Of a stretch of DNA of 20,415 nt, positions 1 to 7,181 are shown one piece after another. The position numbers and the translations under genes were made by a program. Under the pieces are notes generated by a model. The model worked only from the letters and a program-made list of their open reading frames with translations. It had not been told where the DNA came from and ran no database searches. This DNA comes from Thermodesulfovibrionales bacterium (GTDB lineage Bacteria > Nitrospirota > Thermodesulfovibrionia > Thermodesulfovibrionales > SM23-35), in the NCBI GenBank assembly GCA_020062205.1, contig JAGUWT010000012.1, positions 1 to 20,415 on the forward strand. The letters are read 5' to 3'. Positions within the stretch are counted from its first letter, which is position 1, and every line of letters starts with the position of its first letter.

Positions 1-12
1 CTGATAGAGATT

Positions 13-99
<87 letters not shown>

Positions 100-140
100 T
101 ATATAATTCAATAGCTTAACTCTCAGAATTTTACATAATT

Positions 141-161
141 ACTATCCCCAGACTATCCCCA
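141..161 (+). repeat. Left arm-type integrase site (tandem 11-bp repeat)
   Basis: Two head-to-tail copies of the unit gactatcccca (the first lacking its initial g) lie 41 bp inside attL. The same 21 bases recur inside the right end at 20245-20265 in the same orientation. Tandem short repeats near both att cores are typical binding sites for the N-terminal arm-binding domain of tyrosine integrases. The repeat is seen directly; the binding role is inferred. Confidence 0.72.
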
Positions 162-174
162 GAACTCATTTTTA

Positions 175-297
175 CTAACAATTCATACGCATACCACCCT
201 CTGTGGTGATCACTGCGTCCACCACAGAGGTTTTGTTATCGAGTATGTACTTTACATCAGGTGGTAAGGTTTTAAATGGTACCCTAATCCATACATT
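175..297 (-). pseudogene. Broken small gene, about 40 codons, lacking a start
   Basis: On the minus strand the frame after the TAA at 298-300 stays open for about 40 codons. It has protein-like content: it begins NVWIRVPFKTLPPDV and ends TEGGMRMNC before a TAG at 175-177. No start codon lies in frame. An ATG sits just upstream in another frame, so adding one base would give a start MVWIRVPF. The family is not recognised. It is in the same frame as the RadC-like fragment upstream, so it could also be a tail read through a stop codon. It contains the hairpin at 198-230. Confidence 0.4.
198..234 (+). terminator. Possible rho-independent terminator near the left end
   Basis: An 11-bp perfect inverted repeat (cctctgtggtg / caccacagagg) has an 11-nt loop and is followed by TTTTGTT on the plus strand. 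It could stop transcription entering the element from the tRNA-Pro side. It also lies inside a minus-strand open frame with protein-like composition (175-297), so the pairing could be partly coding. The short T tract keeps confidence moderate. Confidence 0.5.
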
Positions 298-486
298 TTA
301 TTTAACGATTCCCTTTGTTTTTAACGATACAAAGTTTCCTTCCTCATTGATAATAATATGATCTATCAGATTGACACCAAGGATTTCTCCTGCCTTCTGT
401 AATCTCTTTGAAATGACGATATCCTCTGAAACATTTACCTCCTTATGCAAAAAAATTTTGATGTAAAGCCTTGGAAAATAAGGCTG
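298..486 (-). pseudogene. RadC-family (JAB/MPN) protein, C-terminal remnant
   Basis: The minus-strand frame from about 435 down to the TAA at 298-300 encodes the C-terminal end of a RadC-like protein. It contains the segments KRLQKAGEILGVNLIDHIII and FVSLKTKGIVK, matching the family's usual 'RL..AG..LGI.LLDHIIIG...SLKE.G' ending. The JAB metal-binding HxH...D motif and the whole N-terminus are missing. The frame runs into a stop at 487-489 with no ATG. RadC-like proteins are common cargo of islands and prophages, with unclear function. This copy is too short to be active and is a relic at the attL end. Confidence 0.72.
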
Positions 487-576
487 TTATGAAATTGAAT
501 GCAAAAATTGACATATAGTAGAAGTGTTAAACATTTGTAATAAATAAAAAGGCAAAATTTCTGTGAGGTATAGACA

Positions 577-3500
577 ATGGCAAATTTAAATATAGCGATA
601 ACAATTGACATTAAGCAGGCCGAGACAGAATTAAATAAATTCAAGGCCATGCTCGGGGGTGTGACTCAAAATCTCCGGGACTTTAAAAAGGCTATCGGCT
701 TTGGTGATGAGACAGTCAAAGAGACACAAAAACTATCTAAGTCTATCCAAGGCATGGAAAAGGATATAAAACAGGTAACACAGACGACAAAGGAAATATC
801 CAAGACTGCAAAGGAAGGCTTCTCAGGATTGAGAGGGGAGATCGAAAAGACACAGACAGCCTTTGTAGGTCTTCAGTGGAATCTAAAAAGTATCCTGACA
901 GATGCCTTGACCCTGATGAACTTTCAGTTAAGGTGGTATGCAGCACGCCAGATTGTTTTTAGTGTCCCACGCGCAATAGGTGCAGGAATCAGTTTCGAGG
1001 CCGAGATAGACAAAGCCAAAGCCCAGTTATTGAGATATTCAGCAATGGAAGGTGAGGTAAAGGATATCCATGTGCAGGTAGTTAATGAGATAACAACCTA
1101 TGCCCGTCAACTCGCAATAAACTTGCCGATAGCCTTCGAGGAAGTCATAAAGTCAGCAGATAGGCTTCTGGCAGCAGGTGCCGATATAGATACTGTAAGG
1201 GCAAGTTTAGAATCTTTTGCAAAATTACAGGTTGCCTTCCCTGAAATCCAGATGGAAAAGTTTACCACCGCGATTATAGGTTTTCTGAACACATTCAGGA
1301 CGACACCGGGTCTCAGAGAATTAGAAAACGATGCTGAAAGGTTGAAGGTAATTCTTGACAAGATAACAACAGCCCTGGCAGTTGGTGTTATTGCACCAAG
1401 GGATATTAATGTTATCATTCAGCACTTAGGCCAGATGTCCCAGGCAGCCGGATTCAGTATAGACCAAATGTTAGCCCTTTCGGTGATGATAACCAACTTA
1501 GGCAGTAAGGCAGGTCCCGCAGCGAGGGCACTGAGGGGACTCATAGATTCTCTGGCATCAACAAAGGGGATAGAGAATCTCGAAAAGATAGGTGTTCACT
1601 TAGACAGGAATCGTACCCTTGCAGAGCAATTCAAGACAATCATAGAAGGGTTAAGAAAGGCAATAGGCACAGGCACAGAGAGCTTAACACTCGGAGGTAT
1701 GGAATTTTTAAGGGGGATAGCACCAACTGAGAGAAGATCCGCATTGATTGCATTAATCAGAGAGCTTGAAACTTATGACGAGCTTGTCAACAGGATCTCG
1801 ACTTCTCAGGGTGCATTAGACAGAACATCAGCAGTTATGACCGATACTCTCAGTGGCCAGTGGCAGATATTTAAAAATCTCATAAAAGAAATCGGGGCAG
1901 CACTTACCAACAGTGAACTTTTAAAAGATGGATTAGGGTTTTTAATTGATACGCTAAAGGTTTTAGGGTATTGGCTCTCAGGCATTGTGGGGATTCTGTC
2001 ATTGGCTGTTGATGGTTTCAAATGGCTTTACCACAGCATTAGGCAGATAACCAACCCTCTCGAAAGGGTCATAGCGAGTTTGATGTATCTCGCAACAGGC
2101 AATCTAAAGGAAGCCCTGGCAGAACTTAAAAGAATGCCAGAGGTCTATTACTTCCACGAGGAAAAAGCAAAAGAGTCGCTCAAAGGAAGTCTCGAGCGTG
2201 CAGCTGAAGAAACAAAAACCATCCAGGACGTTCTTTTTGGCAAGTCTCAATTCACGGGTGGCAAGGGAAAAATAAAAGGTGGTGGTATGGCTGGCGAGGG
2301 TGTCCCTCAGACAGAAGAAGTTGATAAACATGCATTATCTATAATTACACAGACATATAAAAACCAACTTGAAATTTATAAAGATTACCTTACAGAACTT
2401 GATAAGTTACATGAATCAGAGATTGCAACTATCAATGCAAAAAATTCCGAGAAAGAAGAAGTTGAAAGACATTCTACAGTAATGCTTCAGATGAATCTTG
2501 ATGAACAAAAATGGATACTTGATAAATTCTATAACGAAGATATTATGGATGCGGAAGGTTATTACAAGCGGAAACAAGAACTTTTAGACACATCTTTACA
2601 GAATGAATTACAGATTATAAGAGATGGGTTAGCCAGACAATTAGACCTCATGACCAAAAAGTATCAGAATGCTGAAGATAAATGGATGGAATTAGCAGAT
2701 ATAAGAGATAAAATTTTCAACGAACTCTCGCAGCAATTACCTATATCCATGACGCCATTCTTAATAGATGAACAATGGGATGAGTTATATAAAGCAGTTC
2801 CCGAAAAGTTTAAACCATTGGTTAAGATGCTGACAGACGTACTTCGTAATTATAATAACCAGATGCTTGCAGTAAGCACTACTCAGGATAAACTTATTGA
2901 CCAAATGGGCAATGAATCAGTAAAAGCATTTAACAAAGAAACCGAAGTAATTCAAAAGAATACATTTGAACTTATGAAAAATAGTTATGAAGAACAAGTA
3001 GCAATTGCCCTTCAACCCTATAAACATCAGCAATTTGTGATTGAAAAACAGAATGAATATAACAAGCTGATGATTGAAGCTAATGAACTTGCAGGGAACT
3101 GGTATCAGGCTGAAACTCTAAAAATTGAACTTCTCAGGGGTGAAGCTAAATTGGCTCAAAATGCTATTGATATGCAGATAGTAGAGACAAGAGAAGATAT
3201 TAAACGGTTAGAAAAACAGAAAACTTTAGAGGAATTTGAAAAACAAAGATTACAAAATTTAAAGGATTCTATCCCTATACTTGAGAAAGTGCGTGGGGCT
3301 ACTGAAGAATTAAATAAACTACGAGAAGCTGATGCACAATTAAAGTTAAGGCAAGAACTGCGCGGTAAGGGCTATGAACAGGCGAAAGCGGAAATGATGG
3401 AAATAGCAGCTTATAGTGAGGCACAAAAACAGCTTGCCACAGGTGTATTCGGATTAATGGATATTGGGGAAGGGCAAGATAAATATAGCAAACAAATTGA

Positions 3501-4275
3501 ACAATTTCAGACAATGTTTTTAATTCGCAATGCGACTATGGTTGATGCCATGAATAAGGAACTTGAACTTATGAGGTCAAGAAATGAATCAGAAATAGCA
3601 ATGGAAGAATATAAAAATGCAAAAATTGCTGAAATAAATGATGCTGCTAATGCTTATACTCTTCAACAAGAATATTTACTTCAAGGACAAAAAGCACAGA
3701 TGATGGGAGCTTATATACAACTGGCCGCTGGAGCCGCACAAGCATTTTTGTCATTTAGCGATAATAATGCGAAGGCACAATTTATAATTGCAAAGGGTCT
3801 TGCTGTAGCAATGGCTATTGTTCAGGCGCATGTTACAGCAATAAGTGCGGCAGCAGCGGTTGCAGGTACCCCTTTTATGGGTCCTACCCTGGCAGCAGCA
3901 GCTTATTCCAAATGGATGACGATAGGATATATCAATGCTGCAATAATAGCAGCCACAGCAATTGGTCAAATAGCGGCAAGTAATAAAGGCGGGGTAGGCG
4001 GTATAGGTGGCGGTGGTGGCGGTGGTGGCGGTGCAACTGAGAAGCCTGAATATAAATATTGGAGCTATGAGCAATCAGAATATGGTACAGGATGGCGACC
4101 GGGGACAGGTCAACCAGCGCAACAGAATACTTACAATATCTACCAGATTAGTGGTGATATTTATTCACAGGATTCCGATGCATTTGAGAAAAAAGTTAAT
4201 CAATCAGTGCAGAAAGATATTAAATATCGAGGCAATACTGCGGATGTGATAGACCGATATGTAGTGAGGAGGTGA
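577..4275 (+). CDS. Phage tail tape-measure protein (TP901 family)
   Basis: This 1232-aa protein should set tail length and occupy the tail lumen of a long-tailed phage. A coiled-coil N-terminus (about 1-90) is followed by a TP901-type core (about 130-430) with segments such as MITNLGSKAGPAARALRG and DTLSGQWQIFKNLIKEIG. A hydrophobic stretch lies at about 454-480, a long charged coiled-coil at about 590-1040, and hydrophobic Ala-rich helices at about 1044-1136. A Gly-rich run at 1138-1152 precedes a short C-terminal domain. By the usual 0.15 nm per residue this implies a tail near 185 nm. GAGGT at 565-569 is the ribosome site. Base composition drops from G+C-rich to very AT-rich after about 2330, suggesting a mosaic origin. 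No other recognisable tail-tube or baseplate gene accompanies it. Confidence 0.93.
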   Translation: MANLNIAITIDIKQAETELNKFKAMLGGVTQNLRDFKKAIGFGDETVKETQKLSKSIQGMEKDIKQVTQTTKEISKTAKEGFSGLRGEIEKTQTAFVGLQWNLKSILTDALTLMNFQLRWYAARQIVFSVPRAIGAGISFEAEIDKAKAQLLRYSAMEGEVKDIHVQVVNEITTYARQLAINLPIAFEEVIKSADRLLAAGADIDTVRASLESFAKLQVAFPEIQMEKFTTAIIGFLNTFRTTPGLRELENDAERLKVILDKITTALAVGVIAPRDINVIIQHLGQMSQAAGFSIDQMLALSVMITNLGSKAGPAARALRGLIDSLASTKGIENLEKIGVHLDRNRTLAEQFKTIIEGLRKAIGTGTESLTLGGMEFLRGIAPTERRSALIALIRELETYDELVNRISTSQGALDRTSAVMTDTLSGQWQIFKNLIKEIGAALTNSELLKDGLGFLIDTLKVLGYWLSGIVGILSLAVDGFKWLYHSIRQITNPLERVIASLMYLATGNLKEALAELKRMPEVYYFHEEKAKESLKGSLERAAEETKTIQDVLFGKSQFTGGKGKIKGGGMAGEGVPQTEEVDKHALSIITQTYKNQLEIYKDYLTELDKLHESEIATINAKNSEKEEVERHSTVMLQMNLDEQKWILDKFYNEDIMDAEGYYKRKQELLDTSLQNELQIIRDGLARQLDLMTKKYQNAEDKWMELADIRDKIFNELSQQLPISMTPFLIDEQWDELYKAVPEKFKPLVKMLTDVLRNYNNQMLAVSTTQDKLIDQMGNESVKAFNKETEVIQKNTFELMKNSYEEQVAIALQPYKHQQFVIEKQNEYNKLMIEANELAGNWYQAETLKIELLRGEAKLAQNAIDMQIVETREDIKRLEKQKTLEEFEKQRLQNLKDSIPILEKVRGATEELNKLREADAQLKLRQELRGKGYEQAKAEMMEIAAYSEAQKQLATGVFGLMDIGEGQDKYSKQIEQFQTMFLIRNATMVDAMNKELELMRSRNESEIAMEEYKNAKIAEINDAANAYTLQQEYLLQGQKAQMMGAYIQLAAGAAQAFLSFSDNNAKAQFIIAKGLAVAMAIVQAHVTAISAAAAVAGTPFMGPTLAAAAYSKWMTIGYINAAIIAATAIGQIAASNKGGVGGIGGGGGGGGGATEKPEYKYWSYEQSEYGTGWRPGTGQPAQQNTYNIYQISGDIYSQDSDAFEKKVNQSVQKDIKYRGNTADVIDRYVVRR

Positions 4276-4282
4276 TCTAATT

Positions 4283-4876
4283 ATGGTTAAAATTGATTTC
4301 AAGCATAACCTGGAAGATGTTTTTAGAGATGTATTAGATAATTTCTCTAACACAATAAGACAAAACAAAAAACAGCTACATCAACAGGCAGCGGATGTCG
4401 TCAAAAAAGACATACAGGAAAATGTTTATGATGAGGCATTCAGCGGGGTTGTTAACCCTAACTCTACTTGGCAGAGATTAAAGGCTGCGCTGGGTTTCCC
4501 TGCGAGGCCAGGACACTTCACAGGGTCCACACAGGAATCTTTAGTAGCTGAGGCAACAGAGGAGATAGGGCAGATCATGCTTAAAGGTAAATGGCCTGAC
4601 AGGGCAAAACAGGAAGGAAACTCAATGAGAGCCAAGATAACACCCTCAGGCTTCAAGATAGATTATTTCAGAGATGATAAGGAAAACATACGAGTCAAAG
4701 ACCTTTTTATTCCTTCAGAGGACTTTGTAACAAAACAGTACGGCTCATGGATTGATGAGGATATCCTGTTTATGAAATTAAGACCAGAAGCCGAAAGAGA
4801 AGTATTAAACGATATGGATAGGACGATACAGCGTGAAATAGATAGGATATTGGCAAACTTCTCAAAGAGGTTTTAA
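4283..4876 (+). CDS. Probable phage tail or virion-morphogenesis protein
   Basis: This 197-aa protein starts 7 nt after the tape-measure stop, with a strong GAGGAGG ribosome site, so the two are translated as a unit. The N-terminal third is an amphipathic helix rich in Asp, Asn, Lys and Gln. A central segment (WQRLKAALGFPARPGHFTGS) resembles the Thr/Ser-Gly strip of small tail-completion or gp10-like head-tail joining proteins. The C-terminus is charged and helical. It has no signal peptide or membrane segment. Placement directly after the tape measure supports a tail assembly role. The family assignment is weak, and it could be a minor tail or chaperone-like protein. Confidence 0.65.
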   Translation: MVKIDFKHNLEDVFRDVLDNFSNTIRQNKKQLHQQAADVVKKDIQENVYDEAFSGVVNPNSTWQRLKAALGFPARPGHFTGSTQESLVAEATEEIGQIMLKGKWPDRAKQEGNSMRAKITPSGFKIDYFRDDKENIRVKDLFIPSEDFVTKQYGSWIDEDILFMKLRPEAEREVLNDMDRTIQREIDRILANFSKRF

Positions 4877-4886
4877 TAGATAACCA

Positions 4887-4946
4887 ATGGATGACCTTGA
4901 AAAGGAAGCTGAAAACATTTTAAGAAATCTAACAAAAAGAAGATAA
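4887..4946 (+). CDS. Possible 19-aa ORF between tail gene and HTH gene
   Basis: A 19-codon frame encodes MDDLEKEAENILRNLTKRR, a plausible charged helix. It starts 10 nt after the preceding stop and ends 2 nt before the next start. It fits the tight spacing of the operon and may serve to couple translation. There is no clear Shine-Dalgarno sequence of its own, and its length gives little statistical support. Confidence 0.22.
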   Translation: MDDLEKEAENILRNLTKRR

Positions 4947-4948
4947 CA

Positions 4949-5212
4949 ATGCAACAGTTAACCAAAGAAGACATTGAATGCCTAACAATCCATGAGGTCA
5001 CAGCACTCCTTAAGATTGATAATGAGACCGTCTACCGGCTGGCAAGGGCAGGGAAAATCCCTGCGTTCAAGCTAAATAACGGACGCTGGAGATTTCCCCT
5101 CAAAAAGGTCAAAGCCTTTATCGAAGGTAGAATGAACAATAACCTGAAATTTAGAAGATATAATCCTGAAACAGAAAAATATGAGTATGTTTGCGATGAC
5201 CTGTGGAAGTGA
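4949..5212 (+). CDS. Small HTH DNA-binding protein (excisionase/MerR-like, HTH_17)
   Basis: This 87-aa protein has a winged-helix fold of the excisionase family at about residues 11-60. It runs LTIHEVTALLKIDNETVYRL, then ARAGKIPAFKLNNGRWRF, then a helix ending KAFIEGR. This is the usual arrangement of a helix-turn-helix followed by a wing bearing the 'G.W.F' pattern. The C-terminal 25 residues are polar. Proteins of this kind act as recombination directionality factors or small repressors in phages and islands. It closes the tail gene cluster and lies far from the integrase at the right end, so an excisionase role is possible but not shown. Two other HTH_17-like proteins occur at 12279 and 14932. 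Confidence 0.82.
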   Translation: MQQLTKEDIECLTIHEVTALLKIDNETVYRLARAGKIPAFKLNNGRWRFPLKKVKAFIEGRMNNNLKFRRYNPETEKYEYVCDDLWK

Positions 5213-5355
5213 TAAAGCAAGAAAGGTGGCAAAGCGTTATATTGTCGCTTTCTTCTTCGATTGAATTTTAGAGAACAAACTGACAAAAAATGTCACAAAA
5301 TACCCAAAATATCAAAAATACTTATAAATCAAGCACTTACGTTAAAGGTGGTTCT

Positions 5356-5507
5356 ATGTCTGTAATTGATACATTGCAGACATGGAATTGTAACATATTG
5401 AAATTAAAGGATTTTTTTATAGAGTGCTATCCCCTTACCTTTAATCTTGAAGGGGATAGGATCCGGCGTGGTTAAAGGATGCCTTCTCAAATCTGACAGA
5501 TAGGTAA
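5356..5507 (+). pseudogene. Possible frameshifted small gene in the 5213-5648 gap
   Basis: The 436-bp gap between the HTH gene and the coiled-coil gene has no long intact gene. An ATG at 5356 follows AAAGGTGG with good spacing. It opens a 39-codon frame ending FNLEGDRIRRG at a TAA (5473-5475). In the +1 frame, coding-like sequence continues as LKDAFSNLTDR to a TAA at 5505-5507. One missing base near 5470 would therefore join the two parts. The product is not recognised. A 10-bp inverted repeat (5427-5459) lies inside. The rest of the gap (5213-5355, 5508-5640) is AT-rich with nothing I can name. Confidence 0.3.
5427..5459 (+). repeat. 10-bp inverted repeat (hairpin)
   Basis: The sequences ctatcccctt (5427-5436) and aaggggatag (5450-5459) are perfect complements around a 13-nt loop. 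No T tract follows, so it is not a convincing terminator. Each arm contains ctatcccc, the core of the 11-bp arm-type motif at the element ends, but here in inverted orientation. It may be a protein-binding site or an RNA hairpin. Confidence 0.45.
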
Positions 5508-5648
5508 TGAACCGAAAAACTCTAAAAAAAGGTATAAGATAACTACAAAGAAGACAATGTTCTTTGACATTGAATAAAACTGTATGACTGTAAAAGATTG
5601 GTATTAAACGATCCATAAAAATTTAAATAAGATTTTAGGAGATAAACA

Positions 5649-6593
5649 ATGGCTGATTTAACAGCAGTAGAAAGACTGGAACGGGCAAGAAAGAGCATCA
5701 TGGTAGCTGAAGATAGACTGGACATGATTAATAAACAGAGACTTCCTGAATTAAACAGAGAGCTTGAAGATTTGATTGTCATTAACGAGACCAAAGGATA
5801 CAAGGGCCAGACAATCGAAAGAACCGAATCAGAAATAGAAAGCCTGCAAAAAGAAAAGGTCACTTTAGAGAAGACAATATCAGCATTACAGAAGGCTTTA
5901 CCACAAATTGAAAAGGAAGCTCGGATAGAAATAACTGAGACAGAGACCATTAAAGACTACCATGACGCCTTAAATGAGCTTAGAGACCTTATTAGCAACA
6001 TTCCTATGCTTGACACCGTGACAGGTGCAATCACGGAGATAGAAAATTATTGTAAAAACTTGGATGGTGCAAAGGCCAAATTCCTGTCTCTCTCAAAAGG
6101 ACTGGGTGACTTTATGGAAAAGGAAAAGATTGAAACACTTGGAATTTCAATGGAAGGCCTACGAAATGACAGGCAATCTATAGATTACAGTCAGGTCTTA
6201 TATCTTAGCGATGCCTTGATTGACCTTTCAGGAAACATAAACCAGTTGCAGTATAAACTCTTTGATACAGCAACCAACAAGCCATTGGAATACCGGCTAC
6301 CGACCGAGCCTAAGCCAGAGCCGATGTTCAGTGAAGATGGACGTTTCAAGATTGAGAAGGAAGGCGAATCATGGAATGGATATAAAAAAGAGACTCACTT
6401 TTTTAATGGCGTTGCTACTGAAATTTGGAAAAGAATTTATTCGTCAGGGGAAATTGTGGATTTTGAAGGGCTTAAGAGAATTAATGATGGTATAAAAATT
6501 AAGGGAAAAGAACGCGCTGCAAAAGAAAGAGCGAGAGAAATAATAGTCGGGACACCCATTGAGAGTTGGGTCGGACCGTTGAGTGATGAATGA
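5649..6593 (+). CDS. Coiled-coil protein of unknown function
   Basis: This 314-aa protein starts at an ATG preceded by TTTAGGAGATAAACA. Residues 1-110 form a long, strongly charged coiled coil rich in Glu, Arg and Lys. Residues 110-210 are mixed helical. Residues about 210-225 form a Pro/Glu-rich linker (LPTEPKPEPMF). The C-terminal domain (about 226-314) holds a Trp/Gly-rich segment (GESWNGYKKETHFFNGV) and a basic helix. I see no catalytic motif, signal peptide or membrane segment. Its position after the tail fragment would suit a structural, fibre-related or anti-host role, but nothing in the sequence decides this. Two terminators follow it. Confidence 0.7.
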   Translation: MADLTAVERLERARKSIMVAEDRLDMINKQRLPELNRELEDLIVINETKGYKGQTIERTESEIESLQKEKVTLEKTISALQKALPQIEKEARIEITETETIKDYHDALNELRDLISNIPMLDTVTGAITEIENYCKNLDGAKAKFLSLSKGLGDFMEKEKIETLGISMEGLRNDRQSIDYSQVLYLSDALIDLSGNINQLQYKLFDTATNKPLEYRLPTEPKPEPMFSEDGRFKIEKEGESWNGYKKETHFFNGVATEIWKRIYSSGEIVDFEGLKRINDGIKIKGKERAAKERAREIIVGTPIESWVGPLSDE

Positions 6594-6614
6594 AATCAAA
6601 TGCTGTCCTGCAAC

Positions 6615-6668
6615 CTGTTACAAAAAGGCATAGGGGCGACCCATGCTAAAGACCTCCTTCTGTAACAG
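6615..6668 (+). ncRNA. Structured RNA: nested stems with GNRA tetraloop
   Basis: An 8-bp outer stem ctgttaca (6615-6622) / tgtaacag (6661-6668) encloses a hairpin. The hairpin stem is gcat-(a)-ggg / ccc-atgc, capped by the GNRA tetraloop gcga (6636-6639). A terminator hairpin follows at 6674-6701. The bases agacct (6650-6655) could pair instead with aggtct (6678-6683), which would disrupt that terminator. This looks like an attenuator, riboswitch-like leader or small RNA. No known class was recognised. Confidence 0.45.
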
Positions 6669-6673
6669 TGTTT

Positions 6674-6701
6674 GGCAAGGTCTCCTTCCTTGCCTGTTTT
6701 T
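6674..6701 (+). terminator. Rho-independent terminator
   Basis: The stem ggcaagg (6674-6680) / ccttgcc (6688-6694) has a 7-nt loop and is followed by TGTTTTT. It is the first of two terminators after the 314-aa coiled-coil gene, and it can be disrupted by the alternative pairing described for 6615-6668. Confidence 0.7.
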
Positions 6702-6727
6702 GTTCAGGAGGCACACTCCTTGTTCTG

Positions 6728-6770
6728 GGATGGTAGGGCCGCGACCTCTCCCCTTGCCATCCTTTTTTTT
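6728..6770 (+). terminator. Strong rho-independent terminator
   Basis: The stem starts ggatggtagg and pairs with ccttgccatcc, with wobble pairs in the middle, around a loop of about 14 nt. It is followed by eight to nine consecutive T residues. It closes the leftward structural block and isolates it from the 6816-7939 genes. Confidence 0.75.
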
Positions 6771-6815
6771 TGAGAAACGCTGCAACCCTTGGCAAGATCT
6801 GAACGAGTTAGGAGA

Positions 6816-6931
6816 GTGATAGATTTTGACGATTTCGCCTTTTTACGGCTTGAGATTGAGAAATCGAATCAAGTGGCAAATTTGAAGAATTGCAGAATAT
6901 AGCCAAGACAATGATAGATGCCCGTAAATGA
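6816..6931 (+). pseudogene. Small gene broken by an apparent one-base deletion
   Basis: A GTG at 6816 preceded by TTAGGAGA opens a frame reading VIDFDDFAFLRLEIEKSNQ before going out of frame near 6870. The adjacent frame then reads SGKFEELQNIAKTMIDARK to a TGA at 6929-6931. Inserting one base near 6870 joins them into a sensible charged helical protein of about 38 residues. No family is recognised. A real frameshift mutation or a sequencing error would look the same. Confidence 0.35.
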
Positions 6932-6937
6932 AACATT

Positions 6938-6959
6938 GTCGGTTTAGCACGGGTTAATA
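6938..6959 (+). repeat. 22-bp direct repeat, copy 1
   Basis: The motif starts gtcggtt and ends gggttaata. It is matched at 19 of 22 positions by 7128-7149, in the same orientation and 190 bp away. It ends 9 bp before the ATG of the 55-aa gene, so it lies where a regulator could control translation or transcription. No internal stem is apparent. Confidence 0.6.
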
Positions 6960-6968
6960 TAGTAGAAA

Positions 6969-7136
6969 ATGATTGATTTGAACATTTTAAGACAGGAAAT
7001 AATCAATCTGACTCCTCGCAAGAAGCTTTTTAAAGTGCTAAAAGAGGAGCTTTCCGTTCTCGGATACTGGAAAAATCAGCGGAGGGGTAATCCAAAACGC
7101 GGTTATACTACTATGAAGGAAAAAAACGTCGGTTAG
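6969..7136 (+). CDS. Small basic protein (55 aa), unknown
   Basis: An ATG at 6969 opens a 55-codon frame ending TAG at 7134-7136. The protein starts MIDLNILRQEIINLTPRKKL, continues with a helix FKVLKEELSVLGYWKNQ, and ends in a basic Gly/Arg-rich tail (RRGNPKRGY). The amphipathic repeats and conserved-looking LGYWKNQRRGNP segment argue that it is a real gene. It is flanked by the two 22-bp repeats and lies upstream of the 135-aa gene. I recall no assigned function; it may be a small nucleic-acid-binding or anti-host protein. Its ribosome site is weak. Confidence 0.6.
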   Translation: MIDLNILRQEIINLTPRKKLFKVLKEELSVLGYWKNQRRGNPKRGYTTMKEKNVG

Positions 7137-7149
7137 GCAGGGGTTAATA
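7128..7149 (+). repeat. 22-bp direct repeat, copy 2
   Basis: This is the second copy of the motif at 6938-6959, with three mismatches in 22 bases. It overlaps the last codons of the 55-aa gene and ends 32 bp before the ATG at 7182. Each copy thus stands before a gene start, which hints at a shared operator or RNA signal. Confidence 0.6.
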
Positions 7150-7181
7150 CAACATTCAGGAAATAGAAAGGAGATAAGATT

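Noticed and set aside
508..541. TTGACA at 508-513 as a promoter for the tape-measure gene
   Set aside because: The only good -10 box (TGTAAT at 536) is 22 bp away, too far for sigma-70; nothing acceptable occurs at 16-18 bp.
1107..1418. Open minus-strand frame of about 100 codons opposite the tape-measure core
   Set aside because: It is the antisense of a well-supported gene, with no ribosome site and no protein-like motif. Similar antisense frames at 743-946, 1806-2021 and 3751-4074 were dropped for the same reason.
4007..4249. Plus-strand frame overlapping the end of the tape-measure gene
   Set aside because: It is an alternate frame of the Gly-rich C-terminus; the main frame encodes a clear tape-measure end.
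5290..5475. A 61-codon frame starting at 5290
   Set aside because: The first 22 codons are low-complexity without a ribosome site. The later ATG at 5356 with AAAGGTGG is the only plausible start, and it is treated as a broken gene.
5564..5594. TTGACA at 5564-5569 as a promoter for the 314-aa gene
   Set aside because: No -10 box better than 4 of 6 at 16-19 bp spacing; left out of the features as too weak.
6601..6701. A c-di-GMP or other known riboswitch at 6601-6701
   Set aside because: The conserved cores I know of (GEMM, fluoride, cobalamin) are not present; only generic stems and a GNRA loop are.
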